Shown: positions 42,801-50,854 of the stretch, one piece after another
Layout: the number at the start of each line of letters is the position of its first letter
Numbering within the stretch: position 1 is the first letter of the stretch
The notes under the pieces: model-generated
Told to the model about the DNA's origin: nothing
The model's input: only the letters and a program-made list of their open reading frames with translations
Database searches by the model: none
Position numbers and translations under genes: made by a program
Assembly (NCBI RefSeq): GCF_030700245.1
Contig: NZ_JAUYZI010000036.1
Span: forward strand, 1-64,000
Direction: 5' to 3'
From: Methylobacterium amylolyticum
Lineage (GTDB): Bacteria > Pseudomonadota > Alphaproteobacteria > Rhizobiales > Beijerinckiaceae
Length of the DNA stretch: 64,000 bases

Positions 42801-43517
42801 AACGCGGAAGGCGCCTACGGGGCGAACGTCAACCACCTCGTCGAGTCCGGCGGCTGGGACGACGCGGACGAGCTGTGCGAGGCTTTCTCGCGCCGCAAGA
42901 GCTTCGCATACGGCCGCACGGGCCGGCCGGCGCCGCAGCGCGCGCTGATGAAGTCGGTGCTCGCCTCCGTCGATCTCGCCTACCAGAACCTCGACTCGGT
43001 CGAGGTCGGGGTCACCAGCGTCGACCACTACTTCGACGGGCTCGGCGGCATGGGCCGCGCGGTGGCCCGCGCCAAGGGCGCGGCGGTGCCGATCTACATC
43101 AGCGACCAGACCCGCGGGGAGGGTCGGGTGCGCACCCTGCCGGAGCAGGTGGCGCTGGAGACCCGCACCCGCATGCTGAACCCCAAATGGTACGAGGGCC
43201 TGCTCGGCCACGGCTACGAGGGCGTGCGCCAGATCGAGGCGCAACTGACCAACACGGTGGGCTGGTCGGCCACCGCGGGCGCCGTGCAACCCTGGATCTA
43301 CGAGCGCATCACCGAGACCTTCGTCCTCGACCCCGCCATGCGCGAGCGCATGGCGTCCCTGAACCCCACCGCCTCGGCCAAGGTGGCGAGCCGCCTAATC
43401 GAGGCGCATCGCCGCGGCTTCTGGACCCCCGACGCGCAGACGCGCGACGCCCTCGATCGGGCGGAGGAGGAGCTGGAGGACCGGCTGGAAGGCGTCACCC
43501 CGGGAGTGGCCGCATGA
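39816..43517 (+). CDS. bchH: Magnesium chelatase subunit H
   Basis: The 1233-residue subunit binds protoporphyrin IX and inserts Mg with BchI and BchD. Signatures include LRVVVVTLDNHLASAVERA, MGCLSAAEVVR-like MVGCLSAAEVVRTTKL, LALRRREKAERRLAVVLFN, HFGTHGALEFMPGKQTGLS and YASNNPSE-like YAANNPSEGTLAKRRS. The C-terminal third contains VVTLSGIFRDLLPLQ, RVFSNAEGAYGANVNHLVES and PKWYEGLLGHGYEGVRQIE. It begins within bchB and ends in an ATGA overlap with bchL. Confidence 0.97.
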   Translation: MPKRISAARPELRVVVVTLDNHLASAVERARLRLRAEMPGLQLGFHAAAEWETDPAALDACRADIARADIVLSAMLFMDEHVRAILPALQARRPHCDAMVGCLSAAEVVRTTKLNRFDMSGTKRSALDFLKRLRGKPGAEGNAARQMALVRKLPKILRFIPGSAQDVRAYFLTLQYWLAGSDENVAALVRFLVQRYAAGERAGWREGAPAPAPLHYPETGLYHPRLPGRIGEDASRIPRQRGAKGRVGLLLMRSYVLAGNTAHYDGVIAALEARGLDVVPAFAAGLDNRPAVDAFFTRDGRATIDALVSLTGFSLVGGPAYNDAAAAETALARLDVPYLAAQALEFQTIEQWEAGDRGLSPVEATMMVAIPELDGAVAPMVFGGRSSASGADNARDMRVHPERAERLAERVARLVALRRREKAERRLAVVLFNFPPNAGATGTAAFLAVYASLLNVLRGLKADGYTVDVPESVDALRERILGGNAARLGTPANVHARIPAEDHVRREPHLAEIEAQWGPAPGRHQSNGAEILVLGAQFGNVFVGVQPAFGYEGDPMRLLFERGFAPTHAFSAFYRYLREDFAADAVLHFGTHGALEFMPGKQTGLSAACWPERLIGATPNVYLYAANNPSEGTLAKRRSAATLVSYLTPSLAAAGLYRGLIDLKSSLDRWRALDGAAGERADLARLIQSQAAAVDLAPAEPDWDGDLGARVTALWEAVVELEQTLIPHGLHVVGAGIPAEERIDLLAALADASHGLKPDRAGLMALVAGEGVEVALRASGLPASEPVRAAFASLAETDRLLARDHEVAGLLRALDGRFVPPVAGGDLLRNPSVLPTGRNLHGFDPYRLPSAFAVADGARQVTRVLERHAAEGRPLPESVAIVLWGTDNLKSEGGPIAQALALIGAVPRFDGYGRLCGPELIPLERLGRPRIDAVVTLSGIFRDLLPLQTKLLAEASFLAATADEPVERNFVRKHALAIQAEQGCDLETAALRVFSNAEGAYGANVNHLVESGGWDDADELCEAFSRRKSFAYGRTGRPAPQRALMKSVLASVDLAYQNLDSVEVGVTSVDHYFDGLGGMGRAVARAKGAAVPIYISDQTRGEGRVRTLPEQVALETRTRMLNPKWYEGLLGHGYEGVRQIEAQLTNTVGWSATAGAVQPWIYERITETFVLDPAMRERMASLNPTASAKVASRLIEAHRRGFWTPDAQTRDALDRAEEELEDRLEGVTPGVAA

Positions 43518-44407
43518 ACATCGCCATCCGCAACCCCGTCGTCGCGCGGAAGGAGGAGGGCAGCCTGCAGGTCGCCCTCGACCCGGACGTGCGGATCGAG
43601 ACCGCGAAGGTGTTCGCCGTCTACGGCAAGGGCGGCATCGGCAAGTCGACCACGAGCTCGAACCTGTCGGTGGCGTTCTCGCGGCTCGGCAAGCGGGTGC
43701 TCCAGATCGGCTGCGACCCCAAGCACGATTCGACCTTCACGCTGACGAAGCGGCTGGCGCCCACCGTCATCGACGCCCTCGAATCGGTGAACTTCCACTC
43801 CGAGGAGCTGCGCGTCGAGGATTTCGTCGTCGAGGGCTACAATGGCGTGATGTGCGTCGAGGCCGGCGGGCCGCCGGCCGGCACCGGCTGCGGCGGCTAC
43901 GTGGTCGGCCAGACGGTGAAGCTCCTCAAGGAGCACCATCTCCTCGAAGACACCGACGTGGTGGTGTTCGACGTGCTGGGCGACGTGGTCTGCGGCGGCT
44001 TCGCCTCGCCCCTCCAGCACGCCGACCGGGCGCTGATCGTCACCGCCAACGACTTCGACTCGATCTTCGCGATGAACCGCATCGTCGCGGCGATCCACGC
44101 CAAGTCGAAGAACTACGGCGTGCGGCTCGGCGGCGTCATTGCCAACCGCTCGGCAAAGACCGACGAGATCGACCGGTTCAACGAAGCGGTCGGCCTGCGC
44201 CGTCTCGCCCACTTCCCCGACCTCGACGTGGTGCGCCGCTCGCGCCTCAAGAAGTCGACCCTGTTCGAGATGGACGATTCGCCCGAGCTGCGCGCCGTGC
44301 AGGACGAGTACATGCGGCTCGCCGAGGGGCTCTGGGCCGGCGCCGAGCCCTGCGAGGCCGTGCCGATGAAGGACCGCGACCTGTTCGAGTTCCTGGGGTT
44401 CGACTGA
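43514..44407 (+). CDS. bchL: DPOR iron-sulfur ATPase subunit L
   Basis: This 297-residue NifH-like protein donates electrons to BchNB with ATP hydrolysis. It has the P-loop YGKGGIGKSTTSSNLS (Walker A residues 38-45) and the 4Fe-4S cluster cysteines Cys126 (GTGCGGYV) and Cys160 (GDVVCGGFASPL). CDPKHDSTFTL and DFVVEGYNGVMCVEAGGPPAG are diagnostic. It starts in the bchH stop and shares one base with bchM (TGATG). Confidence 0.97.
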   Translation: MNIAIRNPVVARKEEGSLQVALDPDVRIETAKVFAVYGKGGIGKSTTSSNLSVAFSRLGKRVLQIGCDPKHDSTFTLTKRLAPTVIDALESVNFHSEELRVEDFVVEGYNGVMCVEAGGPPAGTGCGGYVVGQTVKLLKEHHLLEDTDVVVFDVLGDVVCGGFASPLQHADRALIVTANDFDSIFAMNRIVAAIHAKSKNYGVRLGGVIANRSAKTDEIDRFNEAVGLRRLAHFPDLDVVRRSRLKKSTLFEMDDSPELRAVQDEYMRLAEGLWAGAEPCEAVPMKDRDLFEFLGFD

Positions 44408-45147
44408 TGGCAACCGCGCCCTACGAAGCCCGCCGGGGCGAGCTGACCACCTACTTCGACCGCACCGCGGTCGAGGCCTGGGCGCGGCTGACCTCCGACG
44501 CGCCGGTGAGCCGGGTGCGCGCCACGGTGCGCGCCGGCCGCGACGCGATGCGGGCGAATCTGCTGTCGTGGCTGCCGGACGACCTGACCGGCGCCCGCCT
44601 GCTCGACGCCGGCTGCGGCACCGGCGCGCTCGCCGTCGAGGCGGCCCGGCGCGGCGCGGAGGTGGTCGCGGTCGACGTCTCGCCGACCCTGGTCGGGCTC
44701 GCCCGGGAGCGGCTGCCCGCCTCGATCGGCGCCGGCCGCATCGCGTTCCACGTCGGCGACATGCTCGATCCGGGGCTCGGCCGCTTCGACCACGTGGTGG
44801 CGATGGATTCGCTGATCCACTACCGCGCCGCCGACATCGTCCGGGCGCTGAGTATCCTTGCCGAGCGCACCGACGGCTCGGTGCTCTTCACGGTCGCGCC
44901 GCGCACCGCCCTGCTGACGGTGATGCACGCCGCCGGCAAGCTGTTTCCCCGCGGCGACCGCTCGCCGGCGATCGTGCCGGTGACGGAAGGCGGCCTCCGT
45001 CGGCGGATCCTGCGCGAGCCGGGGCTGTCCGGCTTCTCGGTGATGCGCAGCCGGCGGATCGACAGCGGATTCTACCTCTCGAACGCGATCGAACTCGCGC
45101 GCGTCGTCCCTCCCCCCTCCGCGGTTCCCGCCGGGGGCCTGAGATGA
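44407..45147 (+). CDS. bchM: Mg-protoporphyrin IX O-methyltransferase BchM
   Basis: The 246-residue protein methylates the C13 propionate of Mg-protoporphyrin IX. Family marks are VRATVRAGRDAMRANLLSWL, SAM-binding LLDAGCGTGALAVEAARRGAEV, VGDMLDPGLGRFDHVVAMDSLIHY and RSRRIDSGFYLSNAIEL. The C-terminal PPPSAVPAGGL tail appears to be encoded by a remnant of the palindromic repeat end and has no counterpart in the family core. It overlaps the next gene (ATGA). Confidence 0.95.
   Translation: MATAPYEARRGELTTYFDRTAVEAWARLTSDAPVSRVRATVRAGRDAMRANLLSWLPDDLTGARLLDAGCGTGALAVEAARRGAEVVAVDVSPTLVGLARERLPASIGAGRIAFHVGDMLDPGLGRFDHVVAMDSLIHYRAADIVRALSILAERTDGSVLFTVAPRTALLTVMHAAGKLFPRGDRSPAIVPVTEGGLRRRILREPGLSGFSVMRSRRIDSGFYLSNAIELARVVPPPSAVPAGGLR
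45108..45124. repeat. Repeat-end remnant at the 3' end of bchM
   Basis: ccctcccccctccgcgg is an exact 17-base match to the outer end of the palindromic repeat (32334-32350). It encodes the extra residues at the BchM C-terminus. A partial insertion or excision footprint is the likely explanation. Confidence 0.55.
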
Positions 45148-46553
45148 GCGTCGCCCCGTCCAGGAGGATCACCGGCGCCCTGATGCGCCTCACCCCCGCG
45201 ATCCTGCCCTTCGCGGACGCGGCGACCGCGGAGCTGCCGATGGGCCGGCTGCTGCGGCTCGCCTTGTTCCAGGTCACGGTCGGCATGGCCGCGGTGCTGC
45301 TGATCGGCACGCTCAACCGGGTGATGATTGTCGAACTCGGCGTGCCGGCCTGGATCGTGGCGGTGATGCTCGCCCTGCCGCTGGTCTTCGCCCCCTTGCG
45401 GGCGCTGGTGGGGTTCCGCTCGGACACGCACCGCTCGGTGCTCGGCTGGCGGCGGGTCCCCTACATCTGGTTCGGCACGCTGCTCCAGTTCGGGGGGCTC
45501 GCGATCATGCCCTTCGCCCTGCTGATCCTGTCGGGCGACACGACCGGCCCGCTCTGGGTCGGCGACGCGGCCGCGGCGCTCGCCTTCCTGCTGGTCGGGG
45601 CGGGGCTCCACACCACGCAGACGGTGGGCTTGGCGCTCGCCACCGACCTCGCCCCCGCCCACGCCCGGCCGAAGGTGGTGGCGCTGCTCTGCGTCGCGCT
45701 GCTCGTCGGCATGATGGCGAGCGCGCTGCTGTTCGGCCTGTTCCTGGCGAACTTCTCGGCCCTGCGCCTGATCCAGGTGATCCAGGGTGCGGCGCTCGCC
45801 ACGATCGTCCTCAACGGTCTCGCCCTATGGAAGCAGGAGCCGCGCGATCCGGGCCGGACCCGAGATGCGCCGCGGGCGAGCTTCGCCGAATCGTGGCGGG
45901 GCTACGCGGGGCGCGGACACGCCCGGCGGCGGCTCGTGGCGATCGGGCTCGGCACAGCGGGCTTCTCGATGCAGGACATCCTGCTGGAGCCCTACGGCGG
46001 GCAGATCCTGCATCTGCCGGTCGGCGCCACCACCGCGCTCACCGCCCTGCTCGCGGCCGGCGGCGGCCTCGGCCTGGTGATCGCCGCGCGCTGGCTCGGC
46101 CGCGGCGGCGACCCGTTCCGGGTGGCCGGGGTCGGGGTCGGGGTCGGCATCCTCGCCTTCTCCGCCGTGGTCTTCGCCGCGCCCCTCGCCTCAGCCCACC
46201 TGTTCGCGGTCGGCGTCGGGCTGATCGGGCTCGGCGGCGGCCTGTTCGCCCACGGGACCCTCACCGCCTCGATGGACCGGGCCGGGCCGGAGGACACGGG
46301 CCTCGCGCTCGGGGCCTGGGGCGCCGTCCAGGCCACCGCCGCGGGCCTCGCGATCGCCGCGAGCGGCGTCGTGCGCGACGTCGGCGAGGCGGTCGCCCGG
46401 ACCGGCGTCCTCGGGGCGGGGATGGACGAGCCGGCGATCGGCTACCTCATCGTCTACCACGTCGAGATCGCCCTGCTGTTCGCGGCCCTCGTCGCCCTCG
46501 GACCGCTGGTCCGGGAGGACAGGGGCCGCGTCCTCATCGAACGCACTGCCTGA
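45144..46553 (+). CDS. lhaA: LH1 assembly protein LhaA (PucC family)
   Basis: The 469-residue major-facilitator protein lies before puhA like F1696/LhaA of Rhodobacter, needed for LH1 assembly. MRLTPAILPFADAATAELPMGRLLRLALFQVTVG, GTLNRVMIVELGVPAWIVAVMLALPLVFAPLRALVGFRSD, SMQDILLEPYGGQILHLPVG and FAHGTLTASM are conserved. Twelve helices are predicted. It is the second PucC-family gene of the window; the other lies in the bchG operon. It starts in the bchM stop; puhA follows 17 bases later. Confidence 0.94.
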   Translation: MSVAPSRRITGALMRLTPAILPFADAATAELPMGRLLRLALFQVTVGMAAVLLIGTLNRVMIVELGVPAWIVAVMLALPLVFAPLRALVGFRSDTHRSVLGWRRVPYIWFGTLLQFGGLAIMPFALLILSGDTTGPLWVGDAAAALAFLLVGAGLHTTQTVGLALATDLAPAHARPKVVALLCVALLVGMMASALLFGLFLANFSALRLIQVIQGAALATIVLNGLALWKQEPRDPGRTRDAPRASFAESWRGYAGRGHARRRLVAIGLGTAGFSMQDILLEPYGGQILHLPVGATTALTALLAAGGGLGLVIAARWLGRGGDPFRVAGVGVGVGILAFSAVVFAAPLASAHLFAVGVGLIGLGGGLFAHGTLTASMDRAGPEDTGLALGAWGAVQATAAGLAIAASGVVRDVGEAVARTGVLGAGMDEPAIGYLIVYHVEIALLFAALVALGPLVREDRGRVLIERTA

Positions 46554-46570
46554 GATCGGGGAGGAACGTC

Positions 46571-47350
46571 ATGCCCACGGGTGCCATCACCGGATACGTC
46601 GACGTCGCGCAGCTCGTGCTCTACGCGTTCTTCCTGTTCTTCGCCGGCCTGGTGTTCTACCTGCGCCGCGAGGACCGGCGGGAAGGCTACCCGCTGGAGG
46701 ACGAGGCGGTCGGCCTGCGCCACACGCCGGCCCCGTTCCTGGTCCCCTCGGCCAAGGCCTTCCGCCTCGCCGGCGGCGAGGTGACCTACGCGCCCCAGGC
46801 GATGAAGGGCCGCGACGACATCGAGACCGGCATCCCGGCGCGCAAGCTCGAGCCCTGGCCCGGTGCCCCCTACCAGCGTACCGAGACCTCGCTCGCCGCC
46901 GGCGTCGGCCCCGGCTCCTGGGTCGATCGCCACGACGTGCATGACCGGACCTGGGACGAGCAGATCCGCCTCGTGCCGCTGCGGGTCGCCAAGAACTTCG
47001 TCGTGCACGAGCTGGGGCCGAACCCGATCGGCATGACGGTGTTCGGCAGCGACGACGCGGTCGCGGGCGTCGTCACCGACCTGTGGGTGGACCGGGGCGA
47101 GTCGCTGGTGCGCTACTACGAGGTCGAGCTGCCGGCGGGCGGGCGGCGGCTGATGCCGGCCACCTTCTGCCGCACCGGCCGCTTCACCAAGACCGTGAAG
47201 TCGGAGGCGCTGCTGGCCGCCCAGTTCGCCGACATACCGGGCACCCGCGACCCCGACAGCGTCACCTTCCTGGAGGAGGAGCGGATCGTCTCCTACTTCG
47301 GCGCCGGCACCCTCTACGCCACCCCGGCCCGCGCGGAGCCGCTGCTGTGA
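46571..47350 (+). CDS. puhA: Photosynthetic reaction centre H subunit
   Basis: The 259-residue H subunit has one N-terminal helix (AQLVLYAFFLFFAGLVFYLRRED) and a cytoplasmic domain that caps the L/M core. EGYPLEDEAVG, WADRHDVHD-like SWVDRHDVHDRTWDEQIRLVPLRVAKNF, PIGMTVFGSDDAVAGVVTDLWVDR and RLMPATFCR are typical. ATG at 46571 follows ggggaggaacgtc. The stop overlaps puhB (GTGA). Confidence 0.96.
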   Translation: MPTGAITGYVDVAQLVLYAFFLFFAGLVFYLRREDRREGYPLEDEAVGLRHTPAPFLVPSAKAFRLAGGEVTYAPQAMKGRDDIETGIPARKLEPWPGAPYQRTETSLAAGVGPGSWVDRHDVHDRTWDEQIRLVPLRVAKNFVVHELGPNPIGMTVFGSDDAVAGVVTDLWVDRGESLVRYYEVELPAGGRRLMPATFCRTGRFTKTVKSEALLAAQFADIPGTRDPDSVTFLEEERIVSYFGAGTLYATPARAEPLL

Positions 47351-48000
47351 GCGGCGACTTCCTCCCCGAGGGCACCCTGCGCGGGCTGCCCGGGCCGCTG
47401 CCGCGGGGCGAGCGGATCCTCTGGCAGGGGGCGCCGACCACCGCCGGCCTGCTGGTCCGGGTGTTCCACGCCCGGCTCGTGGTGCTGTGGTTCGCCGCCT
47501 GCGCGCTGGCGGTGGCGTCCACCGCCGGCTCGGTTCAGCGGGCGCTGATGCTCGCCGGGCCGACGGTGCTGGTCGGCGCGGCCGCCGTGGCGCTGCTGTG
47601 GCTGCTCGCGTATCTGACCCACCGCAGCACGGTCTACACGATCACCGATCGCCGGGTGGTGCTCCAGGTCGGCATCGCCCTGCCGGTGACCCACAACCTG
47701 CCCTTCGCGCAGATCGAGAACGCGGGGTTCCGCGCCTTCACCGACGGCAGCGGCGACCTGCCTCTGCGGTTGCAGCCCGGCCTGCGTGTCGCCTACCTCC
47801 AGCTCTGGCCCCATGCCAGGCCCTGGCGCCTGTCGCGGACCGAGCCCATGCTGCGTTCCGTGCCGGAAGCGGATACCGTGGCGCGGCTGCTGGCGCGGGC
47901 GCTCGAAGCCCACGCCGACGGGGCGATGGCGCCGGTGGTCGTGGCGCGGGCGCGCCCGGCGGGCGAGGAGAATCCGGGCCGCCTCATGGCCGCGGAGTAG
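47347..48000 (+). CDS. puhB: Photosynthetic complex assembly protein PuhB
   Basis: The 217-residue protein has a PH-like (bPH_2) domain between membrane helices. LPRGERILWQGAPTTAGLLVRVFHARLVVLWFA, helices near 40-95 and TVYTITDRRVVLQVGIALPVTHNLPFAQIE match PuhB, a reaction-centre assembly factor in purple bacteria. It starts with GTG at 47347 in the puhA stop. Confidence 0.93.
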   Translation: MSGDFLPEGTLRGLPGPLPRGERILWQGAPTTAGLLVRVFHARLVVLWFAACALAVASTAGSVQRALMLAGPTVLVGAAAVALLWLLAYLTHRSTVYTITDRRVVLQVGIALPVTHNLPFAQIENAGFRAFTDGSGDLPLRLQPGLRVAYLQLWPHARPWRLSRTEPMLRSVPEADTVARLLARALEAHADGAMAPVVVARARPAGEENPGRLMAAE

Positions 48001-48009
48001 GGAGGGACG

Positions 48010-48561
48010 ATGGCCGGGCCAGCGCAGATCCGCCGCGAGACCGGGCCGGTGCCGGCGCTGACGATCATCGGCGCCGGGGCGGTCGTCGGCTTCGCGATGC
48101 TGGCGGTGGCGGTCGGGCGCGGCGAGGGCATCGGCCTGACCCAGCTCCCCCCGGCCAAGCCGGTGGTGCGGCTCGACTTCCGCGCCGAGGACCAGGCCGA
48201 TGGGTCGATCGCGCTGCGCAACGCCGCGGGCGGGCGGGTCATCGCCTGGATCCGCCCCGGCGAGGACGGGTTCCTGCGCGGCACCCTGCGGGGCCTGGCA
48301 CAGGCCCGCCAGCGCGACGGTCTCGGGCCGCAGGCGCCCTTCAGCCTGACCCGCTACGACGACGGCCGCCTCCAGCTCTCCGACGAGGCCACCGGCCGGC
48401 GCGTGCCCCTGGAGGCCTTCGGCCCCACCAATGCCGGCGCCTTCGCCCGTCTCCTGGCGCCGTGCCAGCCGCAGGCCGGCGGGGCGCCGACCCCCTGCCT
48501 CGCCGCGCTCCCGCACGCCGATCAGGCCGCGGCGGCCGGGCCGGCGACGGAGACGCGCTGA
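48010..48561 (+). CDS. puhC: Photosynthetic complex assembly protein PuhC
   Basis: The 183-residue protein has one N-terminal helix (ALTIIGAGAVVGFAMLAVAV) and a periplasmic domain. LDFRAEDQADGSIALRNAAGG, IAWIRPGEDGFLRGTLRGLAQARQ and FSLTRYDDGRLQLSDEATGR are PuhC features. It assists LH1-RC organisation. The last base is shared with the next start (TGATG). Confidence 0.92.
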   Translation: MAGPAQIRRETGPVPALTIIGAGAVVGFAMLAVAVGRGEGIGLTQLPPAKPVVRLDFRAEDQADGSIALRNAAGGRVIAWIRPGEDGFLRGTLRGLAQARQRDGLGPQAPFSLTRYDDGRLQLSDEATGRRVPLEAFGPTNAGAFARLLAPCQPQAGGAPTPCLAALPHADQAAAAGPATETR

Positions 48562-48857
48562 TGGGCTGGCCCGGATCGCGCACCGTCACCGTGCCGTGCA
48601 CGGTCGAGATCGAGCAGACGCCCGAGAGCCTGCACGCGCACGTGACCCTCGACGCGGATTTCGAGATCGAGCCCGGCGACGCGGTGCAGGTGCACGACGC
48701 GCCGACCACCGTGCCCTACGGCGAGCGCCTCGTCGTGCGCCGCACCGCCACCGTCACCCGCGCCGGCGTGCTGGAGCGGCTCTGGACCAAGCTGACCGCC
48801 CACCTCGAACTGACCGAGCTCTACGAGGTGAGCTTTTCCGAGCGGAGGAAGCTGTGA
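48561..48857 (+). CDS. Conserved small protein between puhC and acsF
   Basis: This 98-residue soluble protein has no known enzymatic motif: TVTVPCTVEIEQTPESLHAHV, DFEIEPGDAVQVHDAPTTVPYGERLVVRRTATVTRAG and LELTELYEVSFSERRKL. Mostly beta-strand, with a C-terminal acidic-basic helix. A gene of this size commonly sits here in aerobic phototrophs. It is coupled at both ends (1-base overlap with puhC, GTGA overlap with acsF), implying equal expression. A role with AcsF or RC assembly is inference. Confidence 0.85.
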   Translation: MGWPGSRTVTVPCTVEIEQTPESLHAHVTLDADFEIEPGDAVQVHDAPTTVPYGERLVVRRTATVTRAGVLERLWTKLTAHLELTELYEVSFSERRKL

Positions 48858-49942
48858 ACGCCACCGTCCAGCCCCCGACCGGCATCCCCGTACCGAGGAC
48901 GCCCGTCAACGAATCGACCCGGGCCGCGCAGGAGACCACCTTCCTGTCGCCGCGCTTCTACACCACCGATTTCGACGAGCTGGACCGCACCGACGTGGAG
49001 CCGGTGCGGCGCGACTGGGACCTGCTCATCGCCGAGCTGCGCGCCGACCCGAACAAGCGCCACTTCGTGCGCAACGCCGAGTTCGACTGCGACCTGTCGG
49101 GACTCGATCCGGAGCTGCGCAAGGAGTTCCTGGACTTCCTCGTCTCCTCGATCACGGCGGAGTTCTCGGGCTGCGTGCTCTACGCCGAGATGCGCAAGCG
49201 CGCCAAGAACAAGGACATCAAGGAGCTGTTCGGCTTCATGAGCCGCGACGAGGCCCGCCACGCCGGCTTCATCAACGACACCCTCAAGGATTTCGGCATC
49301 GGCGTCGATCTCGGCTTCCTGACCAAGACCAAGAAGTACACCTTCTTCAAGCCAAAGTTCATCTTCTACGCGACGTACCTGTCCGAGAAGATCGGCTACG
49401 CCCGCTACATCACCATCTTCCGGGAACTCGAAAAGCACCCCGAGAGGCGCATCCACCCGATCTTCAAGTGGTTCGAGAAGTGGTGCAACGACGAGTTCCG
49501 CCACGGCGAGGCGTTCGCGCTCCTGATGCGCGCCAACCCGCGCCTGACGAGCGGCGTGAACCGCTACTGGATCCGCTTCTTCCTGCTCGCGGTGTTCGCG
49601 ACGATGTACGTGCGCGACCACCATCGCCCGGCCTTCCACGCGGCGCTCGGGGTCGACCCGACCGACTACGACTTCAAGGTCTTCCGGATCACCTCCGACA
49701 TCTCGAAGCAGACCTTCCCGCTGGAGCTCGACATCGACAACCCCCGGTTCAAGGCGGGCCTCGACCGGCTGCTCGCCTGCTCGCGCGGGATCGCCGACGC
49801 GAAGGCCCGGGGCGGGATCCTCGGCCGGGTCGCCCAGGCCGGCCACGCGCTCGCCGGGGCGGTGACCTTCGTCCGGCTCTACGCGCTGCCGGTGAAGCCG
49901 AACGCCCTGCCCGCCGACATCCGCCTGCAACCGGTCTGGTAG
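48854..49942 (+). CDS. acsF: Aerobic Mg-protoporphyrin IX monomethyl ester cyclase AcsF
   Basis: The 362-residue diiron oxygenase makes the fifth ring of bacteriochlorophyll with O2. Iron-ligand motifs are TAEFSGCVLYAEM, SRDEARHAGF and NDEFRHGEAFALLMRA. FLSPRFYTTDFDELD, RHFVRNAEFDC-like RHFVRNAEFDCDLSG and FATMYVRDHHRPAFHAALGVDP are family marks. The start is GTG at 48854. Use of this aerobic enzyme fits an aerobic phototroph. Confidence 0.96.
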   Translation: MNATVQPPTGIPVPRTPVNESTRAAQETTFLSPRFYTTDFDELDRTDVEPVRRDWDLLIAELRADPNKRHFVRNAEFDCDLSGLDPELRKEFLDFLVSSITAEFSGCVLYAEMRKRAKNKDIKELFGFMSRDEARHAGFINDTLKDFGIGVDLGFLTKTKKYTFFKPKFIFYATYLSEKIGYARYITIFRELEKHPERRIHPIFKWFEKWCNDEFRHGEAFALLMRANPRLTSGVNRYWIRFFLLAVFATMYVRDHHRPAFHAALGVDPTDYDFKVFRITSDISKQTFPLELDIDNPRFKAGLDRLLACSRGIADAKARGGILGRVAQAGHALAGAVTFVRLYALPVKPNALPADIRLQPVW

Positions 49943-49943
49943 G

Positions 49944-50732
49944 ATGACGACCTACGCCGGACCCGCCCTCTACGCGGTGCTGCTCTGGTGGTTCTCCACC
50001 GGGGTGATCCTGATGCTGGACCACGCCCCGCGCCGCACGCACCCGTGGAGCATGGCGGCGGCGACGCTGGCGCTCGCCGCGGCCCTGTGGGCGATCCGGA
50101 CCAGCGCCGGGGACGCGAGCGCGACCGGCGCCTACACCGCCTTCACCGCCGCCCTCGTCGTGTGGGGCTGGCAGGAGATGAGCTACTACATGGGCTTCCT
50201 GTCCGGCCCGCGGCCGGTGGCCTGCCCGCCCGCCACCCGCGGCCTCGACCGGTTCTTCGCCGCGCTGGCCACCAGCCTGTGGCACGAGTTCGCCATCGTG
50301 ATCGGCGGGCTCGCGATCCTCGTGCTCGTGTGGGGCAACCCGAACAAGTTCGCCCTGTGGACCTACGGGACGCTGGTGGTGATGAACCTCTCGGCCCGGC
50401 TCAATCTGTTCCTCGGGGTGCGCAACCTGCACGCCGAGTTCCTGCCGGACCATCTCGGCTACCTCGCCTGCTACCTGACGCGGAAGCCGATGAACGTGCT
50501 GTTCCCGGTCTCCGTGACCCTCGGCACGGCCGCGGCGGTGCTGCTCGGGCGGGCGGCGCTCGCCGAGGCGGCCCCGGAGCACGAGCTGGTCGGCTTCGCG
50601 GTGCTGACGACGCTGACGGCGCTCGCGGTGCTGGAGCACTGGTTCCTGATGCTGCCGCTGCCCTCCGCCGCCCTGTGGCGGTGGAGCCTGCCGGGGCGGG
50701 ACATCGACGGCGCGGCCCGGCCGCGCGACTGA
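49944..50732 (+). CDS. puhE: Photosynthetic assembly protein PuhE
   Basis: The 262-residue protein is DUF3623/PuhE with seven or eight helices: YAVLLWWFSTGVILMLDHAP, VVWGWQEMSYYMGFLSGPRP, WHEFAIVIGGLAILVLVWG, NLSARLNLFLGVRNLHAEFLPDHL and LEHWFLMLPLP. PuhE moderates reaction-centre and pigment levels in Rhodobacter. It starts one base after acsF and ends the superoperon; hemA follows 122 bases later. Confidence 0.94.
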   Translation: MTTYAGPALYAVLLWWFSTGVILMLDHAPRRTHPWSMAAATLALAAALWAIRTSAGDASATGAYTAFTAALVVWGWQEMSYYMGFLSGPRPVACPPATRGLDRFFAALATSLWHEFAIVIGGLAILVLVWGNPNKFALWTYGTLVVMNLSARLNLFLGVRNLHAEFLPDHLGYLACYLTRKPMNVLFPVSVTLGTAAAVLLGRAALAEAAPEHELVGFAVLTTLTALAVLEHWFLMLPLPSAALWRWSLPGRDIDGAARPRD

Positions 50733-50781
50733 GCACCTCGCGCCCGGGGCCTTCTTCCCGGACGCGTGCGCGCACCCATCT

Positions 50782-50804
50782 GGAATTCGTCCAAGGCGAA
50801 TTCC
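50782..50804. promoter_or_regulatory. Inverted repeat in the hemA leader
   Basis: ggaattcg (50782-50789) and cgaattcc (50797-50804) are perfect inverted arms around a seven-base spacer, 51-73 bases before the hemA ATG. It is the only strong structure in the puhE-hemA gap and may be an operator or an mRNA hairpin. Confidence 0.5.
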
Positions 50805-50854
50805 GGATCACCGAAGAAAGCGGCGGGAAGCCGCGACGGGATCGGGAGAGGCGA

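Noticed and set aside
39795..43289. Open frame of 1164 codons on the minus strand
   Set aside because: Antisense of bchH; no domain, His/Arg/Gly-rich translation.
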